This document shows, in pieces, positions 54,395 through 64,000 of a stretch of 64,000 nucleotides of DNA. The first letter of the stretch is position 1; the number at the start of each line of letters is the position of its first letter. The notes beneath the pieces are model-generated. The model worked only from the letters and a program-made list of their open reading frames with translations. It was not told the origin of the DNA and ran no database searches. Source of the stretch: Bombilactobacillus bombi (GTDB taxonomy: Bacteria; Bacillota; Bacilli; Lactobacillales; Lactobacillaceae); NCBI RefSeq assembly GCF_003522965.1, contig NZ_CP031513.1:682001-746000 (forward strand), in the 5' to 3' direction. The translations under genes and the position numbers were made by a program.

Positions 54395-57172
54395 CTACTT
54401 CTCTAATCCTTCACTTAAAGCTTGTGGATAATTGTCCCGAATAATTTGCGCACATCGTGCACAAAGCATTGGTAACTCTGCATCTGTACCAACATCTTCT
54501 TTAGTCATCCAACACCGTTGACAAACTTCGCCTTGTGCATGTGCCACTTTGACTTGGACATTATCATATTGATCAGCATCATCTAGTTCATGATTACTAA
54601 TACTAAATTGTGAAACAATTAATAATTGACCGATATTAGTGTCTAAAGCTTCTAGTAATTGTTTTAATTCTGGTTTAGGATAAATAGTTACTGCTGCTTC
54701 TAGTGATTTACCAATTAGTTTTGCATCACGAGCTTCTTCTAATGATTTTAGAATATTGTCCCGTAAATCCATAAATTCTTGCCATTGATTCATAATTTGG
54801 TCAGCTTGTGGATAATTTTGCACTTTAGGCATTGATGTTAATTGGACATAATCTTCTGGCTCTTTTAATTGTTGCCAAACTTGTTCCATTGTATGCGGTA
54901 GAATTGGTGTTAACAATTTTGTCAGTGCCACTGTTACAGCATACATGACCGTTTGCATTTGCCGCCGGCTTAAAGCATCAGCAGCATCGATATAAACAAC
55001 ATCTTTAGCAAAATCTAAATAAAAAGCCGACATATCATTACTCAAAAAGCTAATGATTTTTTTATAAATACTTGCAAAATCAAAATTATCATAAGCTTGT
55101 TCAATTTGAGCAATTAGAAGGTCTAATTTGACCATCATAAATTGATCTACCGAACGCAAATTTTGAAAATCAACTTGGTCTTTTTCAGGATCAAAATCAG
55201 CGGTATTAGCTAACATAAATCTGAGAGTATTTCGGATTTTACGATAAGCATCAGAGACTTGTTTAAACGCATCGACTGATACTGGGACATCAGAGCTAGT
55301 ATCGACAGAAGAAACCCATAAACGAATGATTTCAGCTCCAAATTGACGTTCAATATCACTAGGCACAATCACATTTCCTAAAGATTTACTCATTTTATGA
55401 CCTTTAGCATCTAAAGTAAAACCTTGTGATAAAATTTGGCGGTATGGTGCTACCCCATTAACTGCTACTGATGTAATGAGACTAGAATTAAACCAGCCAC
55501 GATACTGATCCGAACCTTCCAAATACATATCTGATGGAAAACTCAAATCACTGCGGGCTTGAAGAGCTCCTTGATGTGAAGAACCTGAATCAAACCAAAC
55601 ATCTAAAATATCTGTTTCTTTAGTAAATTTACCATTTGGACTACCAAGATGAGAGAAACCAGCCGGTAATAATTCCTTAGCATCTTTTTCAAACCAAACA
55701 TTAGAACCATATTCTGCAAATAAATCTGCAACATGCAGAATAGTTTCTTGAGTCATGATAGGAGTACCATCTTCTGCATAGAAGATTGGCATTGGTACTC
55801 CCCAAACACGTTGCCGAGAAATGACCCAATCACCACGATCTTTAATCATATTATAAAGTCGAGTTTTACCCCAAGCAGGTTTAAAGGTTAGTTGTTCAAT
55901 TTGGTCTAAAATTTCCTGACGAATTGGATCAATTGAAGCAAACCATTGTGGTGTTGAGCGGAAAATAACTGGTTTTTTGGTTCGCCAATCATGAGGATAA
56001 CTATGAGTAAAGAAGTCTAATTTTAGCATTAAACCCTTATTCTTTAAAGTTTCTGTAACTTTTTTGTTAGCATCTTCATAAAATAAACCTGCAAATCCCG
56101 GTGCTTCATCAGTTAAACAGCCTTGATCATCAACTGGAGATAAAACTTCCAAGTTATATTTTTGTCCAACATTAAAGTCATCATTACCTAAACCAGGTGC
56201 CGTATGGACTAAGCCAGTACCATCATCTAACGTAACATGATTACCTAAAATAACCAATGAATCACGATCGTAAAATGGATGCTGTCCTACCATGTATTCC
56301 ATATCTTTACCTTTAAAGGTTTTTATAACTTGATATTGGGACCAATTGAAGGTTTGAGCTAAGAACTCTAAACGCTCACTTGCAATGACATATTTTTTAC
56401 CATCAGCTTCAATTAAGGAATAATCAAACCGTGGATTAACACAAATAGCCTCATTAGCAGGTAACGTCCAAGGCGTAGTAGTCCAAATAATAAAGGAAGC
56501 ATCCTCACCCACAAGTCCTTTTCCATCTTTAATTGGAAAAGCTACATATAAGGAAGGTGATTTGATATCTTTATATTCGACTTCTGCTTCAGCTAAAGTA
56601 GATTCTGAAGAAGGAGACCAATAAACAGGCTTTTTGCCACGATAAATTAAGCCCCGATTAACCATTTTAGCGAAAACTTTAATTTCTTCTGCTTCGTATT
56701 GCGGTAATAACGTAATATATGGATTTTCCCAATCAGCCGCTACACCTAGGCGTTTAAAATCAGTCCTTTGTTTATCAATTTCATGCATTGCATAATCATA
56801 GCATAATTTACGATATTCAACGGTGTTCATTTCTTTACGTTTAATACCTTGCTTAGCTAATTGCTGTTCAATTGGCAATCCATGAGTATCCCATCCAGGG
56901 ACAAAGGGAGCTCGATAACCCATCATTGATTTTGAACGAGTAATAATATCTTTACTAATTTTATTTAAAGCGTGGCCCATATGAATATTACCATTTGCGA
57001 ATGGAGGGCCGTCATGAAGAATAAAAGTTGGTAAATCTTTATTCAAAGCTTGACGTCGTTGATATAATTGCTTATCTTCCCATTCTTGTTGCCATTCAGG
57101 TTCTTTTTTAGGCAAATTGCCTCGCATTGGAAAGTCCGTTTTTCCAACATTTAAAGTTTCTTTAATCCTCAC
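54395..57172 (-). CDS. ileS: Isoleucyl-tRNA synthetase
   Basis: 925 residues. The class I motifs NIHMGHA (HIGH) and KMSKS are intact. The CP1 editing domain lies between ([13 protein letters not shown]) and the C-terminal zinc site uses CQRCW and CARC. It charges tRNA-Ile and edits valine. The start is GTG 57170-57172, with GGAGG 9 nt upstream. The ATG at 57178 is too close to that site. The gene is controlled by an upstream T-box leader (57190-57360). Confidence 0.98.
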   Translation of the reverse strand: MRIKETLNVGKTDFPMRGNLPKKEPEWQQEWEDKQLYQRRQALNKDLPTFILHDGPPFANGNIHMGHALNKISKDIITRSKSMMGYRAPFVPGWDTHGLPIEQQLAKQGIKRKEMNTVEYRKLCYDYAMHEIDKQRTDFKRLGVAADWENPYITLLPQYEAEEIKVFAKMVNRGLIYRGKKPVYWSPSSESTLAEAEVEYKDIKSPSLYVAFPIKDGKGLVGEDASFIIWTTTPWTLPANEAICVNPRFDYSLIEADGKKYVIASERLEFLAQTFNWSQYQVIKTFKGKDMEYMVGQHPFYDRDSLVILGNHVTLDDGTGLVHTAPGLGNDDFNVGQKYNLEVLSPVDDQGCLTDEAPGFAGLFYEDANKKVTETLKNKGLMLKLDFFTHSYPHDWRTKKPVIFRSTPQWFASIDPIRQEILDQIEQLTFKPAWGKTRLYNMIKDRGDWVISRQRVWGVPMPIFYAEDGTPIMTQETILHVADLFAEYGSNVWFEKDAKELLPAGFSHLGSPNGKFTKETDILDVWFDSGSSHQGALQARSDLSFPSDMYLEGSDQYRGWFNSSLITSVAVNGVAPYRQILSQGFTLDAKGHKMSKSLGNVIVPSDIERQFGAEIIRLWVSSVDTSSDVPVSVDAFKQVSDAYRKIRNTLRFMLANTADFDPEKDQVDFQNLRSVDQFMMVKLDLLIAQIEQAYDNFDFASIYKKIISFLSNDMSAFYLDFAKDVVYIDAADALSRRQMQTVMYAVTVALTKLLTPILPHTMEQVWQQLKEPEDYVQLTSMPKVQNYPQADQIMNQWQEFMDLRDNILKSLEEARDAKLIGKSLEAAVTIYPKPELKQLLEALDTNIGQLLIVSQFSISNHELDDADQYDNVQVKVAHAQGEVCQRCWMTKEDVGTDAELPMLCARCAQIIRDNYPQALSEGLEK

Positions 57173-57189
57173 AAGCATATACCTCCTAA

Positions 57190-57360
57190 AATAAAAAAAA
57201 CGCCCCTATTAGGACGAATTACTCGTTATACCACCCAAAAAAACAGTAGACTACCACTATTAAAATTATTAGAAAGCGATAAACACTTTTTAGAGCCTTA
57301 TTGGACTTTCACCACTCTCCAACTCGCTAAAAGGATTAAAAGTGTTCTTATTTTTCTAAT
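57190..57360 (-). promoter_or_regulatory. T-box leader of ileS (isoleucine)
   Basis: Read on the minus strand, the leader has a stem I base pairing ATTAGAAA (57353-57360) with TTTCTAAT, then AACACTTTT with AAAAGTGTT. A 3'-side loop TATCGC contains the codon ATC, matching isoleucine as specifier. The distal part holds AGCGAGTTGG and GGTGAAAGTCC. The conserved T-box GGGTGGTATAACG precedes an antiterminator (ACGA/TCGT) and a competing terminator CGTCC/GGGGCG with U8 (57193-57216). Uncharged tRNA-Ile should favour read-through. The first 8 nt of stem I lie inside the divIVA coding sequence. Confidence 0.9.
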
Positions 57361-58031
57361 TTAGTGTGATTACTTTGATTATCACTATTTTCGGGTGTAT
57401 TGTCAATCTTTTTTTCAGATGAATTTTTAATAACCAAATCATCATCTTCTAATTTTACTTTATCGGCAAATTGATTTAACCGTGTCAAATAACTTTGGCA
57501 TTCAGCTTGAATTTTTTGCATAATTTTCTCTTCGCCACCATTAATTAACTCTTTCCATGGAACTGAGTTAACCAATTCTTGTTGAGATTTAATTACTTTT
57601 TGCAGATTTTGGTAGTCACGATGCACACCTTGATTGATTTGATTTCTCTGTTCAATAATCGATTGAGCTTCTTGTTCTGCTTCCTGCACGATTTGGCGTG
57701 CTTTTTTAATTGCTTCATTGACCATCCGCTCAGTATTCAATCGCGTCTGCGTCATTAAAGAATTAGCTTGAACATCAGCTTGATTTTTAACTTGATCAGC
57801 TGCATTTTGGGCCACAATAATTGCTTCATTCACAGTATTTTGTAATTCATTAAAATATGAAATCTGGGTTTGTGCCTCTTTTAAGTCATGGGTTAATTGC
57901 TGATTTTTACTAATTTCAGCATTATAATCTTTAATAATTTGATTTAAAAATTGATCTACCTCTTCTTTATCATAACCACGCAATTGTGAGCCAAAACTTT
58001 TTTCCTGAATTTCTTTTGGTGTCAAAACCAT
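57348..58031 (-). CDS. divIVA: DivIVA domain cell division/polarity protein
   Basis: 227 residues. The N-terminal membrane-binding region MVLTPKEIQEKSFGSQLRGYDKEEVDQFLNQII is followed by a long coiled coil (E/Q/K-rich, QEAEQEAQSIIEQRNQ) and a charged, asparagine-rich tail. It marks curved membrane at the septum and poles. The start is ATG 58029-58031, with GGAGG 8 nt upstream; two earlier in-frame starts are too close to it. Its last codons contain the ileS promoter and T-box base. Confidence 0.95.
   Translation of the reverse strand: MVLTPKEIQEKSFGSQLRGYDKEEVDQFLNQIIKDYNAEISKNQQLTHDLKEAQTQISYFNELQNTVNEAIIVAQNAADQVKNQADVQANSLMTQTRLNTERMVNEAIKKARQIVQEAEQEAQSIIEQRNQINQGVHRDYQNLQKVIKSQQELVNSVPWKELINGGEEKIMQKIQAECQSYLTRLNQFADKVKLEDDDLVIKNSSEKKIDNTPENSDNQSNHTKLEK
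57378..57406 (-). promoter_or_regulatory. ileS promoter inside the divIVA coding sequence
   Basis: A consensus TTGACA (minus strand, 57401-57406) lies 17 bp from GATAAT (57378-57383), ending about 18 nt upstream of the T-box stem I. It is within the tail codons of divIVA. Confidence 0.75.
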
Positions 58032-58045
58032 CCTCATAACCTCCA

Positions 58046-58813
58046 TTAATGGCGAAATATCTTTAAATATAATTTATATTTATTAGTGGGAGTTTGTCCC
58101 AAAAAATCTAATATTGTCAAACGTCCCCAGCCACGACAACTAACTGAATCCCCTACTGTCAGAAGATAATCACTGCGCCGTTCGTGTTCCCAGTTTAAAA
58201 ATACATGACCAGAATTTATTAAATCCTTAGCATTTTTTCGTGACTGGTGAAAGGCCGCTGCTATGACTGCATCTAATCGCAATGAACCGCAAGCAATTGT
58301 TTCATTAGTAAAATCATTTTTAATTGTTAAAAGTTGATCTAGCGGTTGCAATTTTATAGTGACTTTACTATTACCAATTTGTGTGACTTCTTGCCTAATG
58401 AGATCCTGAAATTGGTATTCTGCTATAAATTGCCATCTTTGGCCATCCGTAATAATATCTCCAAAAAGATTGCGATCTAGTCCTAAATGCGCTAATTTGC
58501 CCAATATTTGATAATGTTGTAATCGGACAAACTTTTGATTAAAAATAATTTCAAATAACTGTAAGTCAAAATCTTGATAATCAGTTACTAAATAATCAGG
58601 TGCTAGTAATAAGCGTTGTCTTTCAGCATGAAGATACCCACCAAAATGAGAAACGTTTAACCCAAAAGCTTCAGGCTGTTGCGCAATTACATTTTGAGCA
58701 ATTGCCAATTCATAAGGATTCAAAAATGGACTTAACTTAAAAGAATAGTATTTACTGACATAGCGCACCATTGCCACAACCTGCTGAGTTATATGAGTTG
58801 CTGTTACTTGCAA
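58046..58813 (-). CDS. ylmH: YlmH family S4-domain RNA-binding protein
   Basis: 255 residues. An N-terminal region (KLSPFLNPYELAIAQNVIA, FGGYLHAERQRLLLAP) precedes a C-terminal S4 RNA-binding domain (LRLDAVIAAAFHQSRKNAKDLINSGHVFLNWE). YlmH homologues sit in the division cluster; RqcP-like relatives act on stalled ribosomes. The start is TTG (58811-58813) with GGAGG upstream. Its stop lies 14 nt before the divIVA ATG. Confidence 0.9.
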   Translation of the reverse strand: MQVTATHITQQVVAMVRYVSKYYSFKLSPFLNPYELAIAQNVIAQQPEAFGLNVSHFGGYLHAERQRLLLAPDYLVTDYQDFDLQLFEIIFNQKFVRLQHYQILGKLAHLGLDRNLFGDIITDGQRWQFIAEYQFQDLIRQEVTQIGNSKVTIKLQPLDQLLTIKNDFTNETIACGSLRLDAVIAAAFHQSRKNAKDLINSGHVFLNWEHERRSDYLLTVGDSVSCRGWGRLTILDFLGQTPTNKYKLYLKIFRH

Positions 58814-58827
58814 TTGCAGCCTCCAAA

Positions 58828-59091
58828 CTAAAATATCATGCCAATAAAGCGAGCAAGTAAGTCTAACACGATAAAAGCAAAAATTGGCGAAAAACTAATA
58901 CCCAAAATTGGTGGGATAAATCGATCAAAAATTCCTAAAAATGGATCAACCATTCTTCCAATGAACACTCCTAACTTGGAAGTGGCTGCTCCTGGCAACC
59001 AACTCATAAAACAATAAATAATAATTATCCATTTATAAAGATCAATCAAATCTATTAAAATAATTGGAAGCCCATTAATTACATTTGCCAC
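58828..59091 (-). CDS. ylmG: YggT family membrane protein (YlmG)
   Basis: 87 residues with two hydrophobic helices (LIDLYKWIIIIYCFMSWLPG and ISFSPIFAFIVLDLLARFIG) and the motif MVDPFLGIFDRFIPP between them, typical of YggT/YlmG. It probably works in envelope or division organisation; molecular role is unknown. The start is GTG (59089-59091), with GGAG upstream. It follows sepF by 17 nt. Confidence 0.93.
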   Translation of the reverse strand: MANVINGLPIILIDLIDLYKWIIIIYCFMSWLPGAATSKLGVFIGRMVDPFLGIFDRFIPPILGISFSPIFAFIVLDLLARFIGMIF

Positions 59092-59107
59092 TTAGTTAAT
59101 TCTCCAT

Positions 59108-59491
59108 TTATTCTGTGAAATTATCCGTATCATTATCAATCTGAAAATTTGTTGGTGTATACAAAAAAACATTTTGATCGACCCGTCTAATATCACCATT
59201 AATTGCAAACACAGTTCCTGTTAAAAAATCAGTAATGCGCCGCATTTGCTCTTCATTAACATTTTTCAGATTCACCAATACTGCCCGATTATTCAGCAAA
59301 TCTTTAGCAATTTCCTTAGCATCTGAATATCTTCTAGGTTCAACTACTCGAATTTCACTACGTTCATGATTATTTGGCTGCAAAGATACAACGTTGTTTC
59401 TTCGCACTTCATTATCAGAAACGTCTTCTTCTTCACCAACATATTCATCATCATTCATACCAAAGAAATTAGCTAACTTATCAAAAGCCAT
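59108..59491 (-). CDS. sepF: Cell division protein SepF
   Basis: 127 residues. An N-terminal membrane-targeting segment (MAFDKLANFFGM) and an acidic linker precede the SepF core (RRYSDAKEIAKDLLNNRAVLVNL, RRITDFLTGTVFAINGDIRRV). It anchors FtsZ filaments to the membrane and shapes them into arcs, partly overlapping with FtsA. It lies 13 nt after ftsZ in the dcw cluster. Confidence 0.96.
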   Translation of the reverse strand: MAFDKLANFFGMNDDEYVGEEEDVSDNEVRRNNVVSLQPNNHERSEIRVVEPRRYSDAKEIAKDLLNNRAVLVNLKNVNEEQMRRITDFLTGTVFAINGDIRRVDQNVFLYTPTNFQIDNDTDNFTE

Positions 59492-59503
59492 AATCTCTTC
59501 CTC

Positions 59504-60688
59504 CTATCTTTTAGGATGATGTTTCAAGAATGGCGGCATTGAATCTTCATCATCATTATCACTATTAAGAGCTTCAGACTGATTAAAAATATCAAAGCTG
59601 CTAGAAGAGTTACTGCCTAATGAACTGTTGCTTTTGGAATTACTGCCAACTCCCCAAGGATTATCATCAGTTTTACTTTGAGATTTACCTTTTTCATCAG
59701 CTACTGGTTTAGCAGGAGCCACTTTGCCAGAAATTGGTTGATCTTCATCAATTCCCGTTGCAATTACAGTTACCCGCACTTCATCACCTAAATTGTCATC
59801 CATTGATGTACCAAAGATAATATTAACATCTTCACTAGTAGCTTGAGAAACAACGTTAGCAGCTTCATTGGCCTCAAACAAAGACAAATCTGGCCCACCA
59901 GTAATATTCAACAATACTTGTTTAGCACCATCAATCGAAACTTCTAATAATGGCGAAGAAATGGCTTTTTTAGTAGCTTCTACAATGCGATTTTCACCGT
60001 TAGCAGCCCCAATTCCCATCAAAGCTGAGCCTTGATCAGACATTACTGTTTTAATATCTGCAAAATCCAAGTTAACAAATCCCGGTGAAGTAATTAAATC
60101 AGAAATACCTTGTACACCTTGGCGCAGAACATCATCTGCCACATGTAATGCTTCTTTCATAGGTGTCTTTTTATCAACAATCTCCAGTAAGCGATTGTTA
60201 GCAATTACTACCAAGGTATCAACATGTTGTTTTAACTCTTCAATACCCTTATCAGCAAATTTAGCTCGTTTAGGGCCTTCAAACATAAAGGGACGTGTAA
60301 CCACACCAACTGTTAGGGCACCGGAATCCTTAGCAACTCGGGCAATAACTGGAGCGGCACCAGTACCAGTACCACCACCCATACCTGCAGTAATAAAAAT
60401 CATATCTGATTCTTTTAACAAATCAGATATAACATCTTCGCTTTCTTCAGCTGCTTTTTGACCAACATCAGGATTAGAACCAGCGCCTAAACCACGGGTT
60501 AACTTGGGTCCTAATTGTAAACGAGTATCTGCTTGGGATAAATCCAATGCTTGCATATCAGTATTAGCAGCAATAAATTCAACGCCCTTAATATTTTCCT
60601 CAACCATTCGATTTACAGCATTACCGCCAGCACCGCCAACGCCAATTACTTTGATTTTTGCTTTTGTATTTTCTGTTGCGTTATCCAT
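59504..60688 (-). CDS. ftsZ: Cell division GTPase FtsZ
   Basis: 394 residues. The tubulin/FtsZ signature [12 protein letters not shown] is at residues 102-113, with the T7 region [12 protein letters not shown] variable serine/asparagine-rich linker precedes the C-terminal peptide [13 protein letters not shown], which binds FtsA and SepF. It polymerises into the Z ring. AGGAGG precedes the ATG. It lies 38 nt after ftsA. Confidence 0.99.
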   Translation of the reverse strand: MDNATENTKAKIKVIGVGGAGGNAVNRMVEENIKGVEFIAANTDMQALDLSQADTRLQLGPKLTRGLGAGSNPDVGQKAAEESEDVISDLLKESDMIFITAGMGGGTGTGAAPVIARVAKDSGALTVGVVTRPFMFEGPKRAKFADKGIEELKQHVDTLVVIANNRLLEIVDKKTPMKEALHVADDVLRQGVQGISDLITSPGFVNLDFADIKTVMSDQGSALMGIGAANGENRIVEATKKAISSPLLEVSIDGAKQVLLNITGGPDLSLFEANEAANVVSQATSEDVNIIFGTSMDDNLGDEVRVTVIATGIDEDQPISGKVAPAKPVADEKGKSQSKTDDNPWGVGSNSKSNSSLGSNSSSSFDIFNQSEALNSDNDDEDSMPPFLKHHPKR

Positions 60689-60726
60689 TAATTAAATCCT
60701 CCTGCTTTAACTGCTCATTCATCAAT

Positions 60727-62034
60727 TTAATCAAAGAATTTTTTCCAAAAATTCTTAAATTTTTCTCCCATTGGCGTCGACGTTGTCTTCGAACTACTAT
60801 CATAACTTTTAGATGTTTGGTTTTCATTTTGTGATATAAAATGAGTATCATCGCTATAATTAGTTGATTTTCGTTGACGAATAACCTCATGAGCCAAAAT
60901 GTCCAATTCATTTAAGCTTTGAGCATATGATACTAAGCCTAAACTTTCAGTAAATGCAGGATGACGTAGTCCCATTTGTTTAGGAACAAAAACTTTCACC
61001 TTTACTCCGAAAATTTTTTGAGCTAACCTATCAACCCCGTCCATTTCCGCCAAACCACCAGTAATAATTACTCCTCCTGGCAATTCAAAAGCTTTGACGC
61101 TATCTAATTTTTTTTGTAAACGACTAAAAATTTGTTGCATACGTGCTGCAATAATTTCCGACAAATATTCACTAGTTACCGCTTGTGGTTCATCTTGTCC
61201 CACCACTTCAACGGGAAATTCTTCTACGTTAGAAGCAGACTTAGTATCCACTGTGCCATAATAACGTTGTAATTTAGCTGCATTATTTAAAGTAGTATTT
61301 AAAACCACTGAAATATCATGAACAACGAGATTGCCACCTTCGGTATCAACCGTCGAGAATTTAAGCTTTCGATCATGAATCACTGAAGCTGTACTTTGAC
61401 CTCCTCCTAAATCAATAATTATTGCACCAAAGTTTTTCTCACCATCATTGAGGGCAACTTGACTTAAGGCTGCAGGTGCTAGAACTTCGTGAACAACATG
61501 TAATCCTGCACGTTCAACTGCTTTAAACACATTATGCACTATTGACTTAGGTAATGAGTACAAAATTCCATTAAATTCTAAACGCGAACCAATCATTCCC
61601 CGCGGATCTTTAATATTTTTAAAACCATCTACACTAAAATCATTAGGAATTAAAGCTACGTATTCTTGTTCTGCGGGCAAAGTCTGTACTAAAGCTGCTG
61701 ACATAACTTGCTGCACATCGTCGTTATCAATTTCTTTGGTCTGATCGTTTATCGCAATGGCACCCTGGCATGGAAAAATTTGTACACCATTAGCTGGTAA
61801 ACTAACAACAACATCATGAACTTCAGTATTAGACTGTGAGGCCGCTTTTTTGACAGCTTCTCTTATTGCCTCGGAAGCCTTATCAATATCGACAATAACT
61901 CCCCGATTCATGCCTTGCGCATGTGAACTGCCAATACCTATTACACTTATTTGCCCTTTAGATACACTGGCAACAACAACTTTCATAGCAGTTGTACCAA
62001 TATCTAAACTTACTATTATCATTGAATCATCCAT
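60727..62034 (-). CDS. ftsA: Cell division protein FtsA
   Basis: 435 residues of the actin-like fold: VSLDIGTTAMKVVVA, the 1C domain region, IIIDLGGGQSTAS, and PGGVIITGGLAEMDGV. A C-terminal amphipathic stretch (EKFKNFWKKFFD) anchors it to the membrane. It tethers FtsZ and recruits later division proteins. The start is ATG 62032-62034, with GGGGG 8 nt upstream; the TTG codon before it is too close. Confidence 0.97.
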   Translation of the reverse strand: MDDSMIIVSLDIGTTAMKVVVASVSKGQISVIGIGSSHAQGMNRGVIVDIDKASEAIREAVKKAASQSNTEVHDVVVSLPANGVQIFPCQGAIAINDQTKEIDNDDVQQVMSAALVQTLPAEQEYVALIPNDFSVDGFKNIKDPRGMIGSRLEFNGILYSLPKSIVHNVFKAVERAGLHVVHEVLAPAALSQVALNDGEKNFGAIIIDLGGGQSTASVIHDRKLKFSTVDTEGGNLVVHDISVVLNTTLNNAAKLQRYYGTVDTKSASNVEEFPVEVVGQDEPQAVTSEYLSEIIAARMQQIFSRLQKKLDSVKAFELPGGVIITGGLAEMDGVDRLAQKIFGVKVKVFVPKQMGLRHPAFTESLGLVSYAQSLNELDILAHEVIRQRKSTNYSDDTHFISQNENQTSKSYDSSSKTTSTPMGEKFKNFWKKFFD

Positions 62035-62125
62035 CAAGCGATCCCCCTGAAATGCTTTGGTACAGTAAATTCAATCTTACCATTTAAATGATACCACAAA
62101 AACTATAGTTAAAAAATTACTCATC

Positions 62126-62920
62126 TTAATTTTTCTTCGGAAAAGGTCGAGAATATGCTCCTACTTCTAAATTCACAATTCCTTTAGTCTGCATTTGATG
62201 TGCAATTTCTGGATAATAACGTAATTTGCTTTTTAATGTACGAATATCACCGATAATAATATTTCCATCATTCATATAAAGCATTACCCGATAAGGATGT
62301 TTTGTCTGGTTCTTAGATTCACCGTGAATTTCAGAAATATCATTACGCAATTTGAGTGACAAATGCAAATACAATTGTACAAATCTTTGCAGTGATGTTT
62401 TTGACCCAAAATCTTGATAAATCGGAAAATTTCCGATGGGCTGTTGCAACTTCGAATGTAATATTTGACTATTTTCTAAAATACGGTAATAGCCATCCTT
62501 TTTTAAAAGAAAACCGACGGTTTGATATTCTTGAACCGTAATTTTTAAATGATTTAAATTATCATAATGATAATCCACTTTTTTGACTAACGGTACTTGT
62601 CGTTTTATTTGTCGACAAATAGTTCTTTTTTGAAACAACGTCTGCACCACTAAAGAATCATTGCTGATTTTTGAAGCATCAATAATTTGCTGAGCTCCAA
62701 TATAATTGGTGCCTTTAACAGAGATTTGACTTACATGACCCAAAGGAGAAAATACATAACCTATACTGACAATCAAAACGAGTAATAAAAGCATAAAATA
62801 ACTTTTGAAAGAAATTTTCTGAAAAATATTCCGTCGATGACGTCGTTTTTTAACAGGATGTTTATACCCATTATCGATAAAAATCAAATTATTTCGTTTT
62901 TTACGGGCCATAAGTCTCAC
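62126..62920 (-). CDS. ftsQ: Cell division protein FtsQ/DivIB
   Basis: 264 residues. A basic N-terminus (KKRRHRRNIFQKISF) precedes one membrane helix (YFMLLLLVLIVSIGYVFSPLG), a POTRA domain (ISVKGTNYIGAQQIIDAS) and the beta domain. It scaffolds FtsB/FtsL at the septum. The start shown is GTG 62918-62920, overlapping the murG stop by 4 nt (GTGA). ATG 62909-62911, three codons later, is an alternative. Confidence 0.93.
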   Translation of the reverse strand: MRLMARKKRNNLIFIDNGYKHPVKKRRHRRNIFQKISFKSYFMLLLLVLIVSIGYVFSPLGHVSQISVKGTNYIGAQQIIDASKISNDSLVVQTLFQKRTICRQIKRQVPLVKKVDYHYDNLNHLKITVQEYQTVGFLLKKDGYYRILENSQILHSKLQQPIGNFPIYQDFGSKTSLQRFVQLYLHLSLKLRNDISEIHGESKNQTKHPYRVMLYMNDGNIIIGDIRTLKSKLRYYPEIAHQMQTKGIVNLEVGAYSRPFPKKN

Positions 62921-64000
62921 TTCATTGTTTTAATTAGGTTTTCTAAAACTGTAATTAAGCGGTCACTGGCATCAGGTACACCTAGTTTGCGTGAATTCGT
63001 AGCCAATTTTGTCTGTAATTTACTGTCTGATAAAATTTGATCGACTGTCTGCAACAATTTTGCACTTGTTAATTTTTCTTCAGGAATCATCAAAGCAGCC
63101 TGATTTTTAACTAATGACTGTGCATTTTTAGTTTGATGATCATGAGTAACATAAGGACTTGGAATAAATACACTGGGGACACCTAAAGCTGTAAGCTCTG
63201 CAATTGATGTAGCACCACTTCGGCCGACCACCAAAGCCATATCCGGTAAAATTGTTGGCATATCATCAATATATGGAACAATTTTAACATTATTTCCTAA
63301 TTGAATCGTCTTAATTTGCTTTTGAACATTTTCATAATGCACTCGGCCGGTAACAAATAATACTTGATACGACCTGCGAGAAAATTCTGTCAAAGAGGCA
63401 ATTGTCGTCTTATTAATAGGAGCAGCACCACGACTGCCGCCGAAGATCATAACGGTTGGGACTTGGGGTTGTAAACCAAAGTCAGCTAGACGCAAATTGG
63501 GTTTTAAATCTGCCACTTCTTGTGCACGTGGATTACCAGTGAAAACCAATTTCTTTTTTTCACTAAATTGATCTTTTACATCAGTAAATGCATAAGCAAT
63601 TTTATCTACAAAATGTCCTAAAAATTTATTAGTTAAACCAGCTACAGAATTTTGTTCATGAATTACAGTTGGTACTTTTAACAAATGAGCCGCAAAAACT
63701 ACGGAACTCGAAACATAACCACCAGTACCTACTACCACATCCGGTTGAAAATCACGAATTATTTGTTTGGATTTTTTGATACTATTTATAAACAAATACA
63801 GTGTTTGTACAGTATTCCAGCTTAATTTTCGTTTAAATCCCTGAATTTTAATAGCCTGAAAAGCAATGTGTTCACGCTCTATAATCCGTTCTTCTAACCC
63901 AGATTTAGTGCCCACGTATAAAACATCATCTAATAACTCTCGTTGTTGTAGACGTTTAATTAAGGCAAGAGCTGGATAAATATGGCCCCCAGTGCCACCA
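62917..64000 (-). CDS. murG: UDP-N-acetylglucosamine transferase MurG (5' truncated by window edge)
   Basis: About 360 residues are visible, and the frame continues past position 64000. The glycine-rich GGTGGHIYPALAL near the N-terminus, VVGTGGYVSSSVVFAAHLL, HEQNSVAG, IFGGSRGA and the C-terminal GRSGATSIAELTALG with PSPYVTHDHQTKNA are MurG hallmarks. It adds GlcNAc to lipid I to make lipid II at the inner membrane face. Only the first few residues should be missing. It is upstream of ftsQ in the usual murG-ftsQ-ftsA-ftsZ order. Confidence 0.97.
   Translation of the reverse strand, partial: GGTGGHIYPALALIKRLQQRELLDDVLYVGTKSGLEERIIEREHIAFQAIKIQGFKRKLSWNTVQTLYLFINSIKKSKQIIRDFQPDVVVGTGGYVSSSVVFAAHLLKVPTVIHEQNSVAGLTNKFLGHFVDKIAYAFTDVKDQFSEKKKLVFTGNPRAQEVADLKPNLRLADFGLQPQVPTVMIFGGSRGAAPINKTTIASLTEFSRRSYQVLFVTGRVHYENVQKQIKTIQLGNNVKIVPYIDDMPTILPDMALVVGRSGATSIAELTALGVPSVFIPSPYVTHDHQTKNAQSLVKNQAALMIPEEKLTSAKLLQTVDQILSDSKLQTKLATNSRKLGVPDASDRLITVLENLIKTMK

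Noticed and set aside
60681-60911. Open frame of about 76 codons spanning the ftsA end and the ftsA-ftsZ gap
   Set aside because: It overlaps the FtsA C-terminus out of frame, lacks a proper start site and has no recognisable content.

Overview
The window is an AT-rich stretch of low-GC Gram-positive chromosome. Gene content and order point to the family Lactobacillaceae: a cysteine-free L32, SepM/YlbL next to coaD-rsmD-ylbG, cysteine desulfurase-DUF1831-mnmA, DUF3290-DUF421, rpoY-rnjA, PDH genes in the order A-B-C-D, an EIIABC fructose PTS, DhaKLM and a Firmicutes dcw cluster with sepF-ylmG-ylmH-divIVA-ileS. The genus cannot be fixed from the sequence alone. I see no rRNA, tRNA, prophage, insertion sequence or CRISPR array. 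It reads as core chromosome with a few orphan genes, and no intergenic gap exceeds about 250 bases.

Layout. 1-6337: end of a DUF2929 protein, an orphan lipoprotein and rpmF, then a minus-strand run obg > acyltransferase/SGNH > rnz > short-chain dehydrogenase. 6514-10137: plus-strand fructose operon fruR-fruK-fruA. 10259-12096: cutC and a WsaF-like glycosyltransferase. 12160-16240: uvrC, a 50-residue protein on the plus strand and dhaK-dhaL-dhaM. 16431-22024: clpX-engB, a divergent 2-hydroxyacid dehydrogenase, then tig and tuf. 22227-25804: helical-repeat protein, RNase J2-type gene, and rpsO/rpsT back to back. 25855-33300: ftsW/rodA, ylbG-rsmD-coaD-sepM, then comEA-comEC-holA. 33421-41027: typA, an inositol-monophosphatase-family gene and pdhABCD. 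41267-45014: def, rpoY-rnjA and a lipid kinase gene. 45011-52940: nudF, a tiny membrane protein, mtnN, cysteine desulfurase, DUF1831, mnmA, a histidine phosphatase, a TPR protein and recD2. 53025-54119: the DUF3290-DUF421 pair. 54179-64000: csp, ileS with a T-box, divIVA, ylmH, ylmG, sepF, ftsZ, ftsA, ftsQ and a truncated murG, all on the minus strand.

How the genes work together. Fructose enters as fructose 1-phosphate through FruA and is converted by FruK under FruR. DhaKLM feeds dihydroxyacetone into glycolysis using PTS phosphate. PdhABCD makes acetyl-CoA. RNase J1 and J2, RNase Z and UvrC form an RNA/DNA processing set. The dcw genes build the division ring and septal wall precursor.

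The most notable signals are regulatory. A consensus promoter and the 5' limb of an ileS T-box leader lie inside the 3' end of divIVA. The comEA start lies only about 20 nt beyond an intact terminator. There are tandem T-tract/GAAC repeats at fruR, a hairpin plus U-run in the tuf leader, and divergent S15/S20 promoters with -35 boxes 11 bp apart. The RNase J2 and cold-shock proteins carry substitutions at key positions. No wholly new multi-gene system is evident. Where I moved a start codon, it was to the one with a correctly spaced ribosome-binding site.
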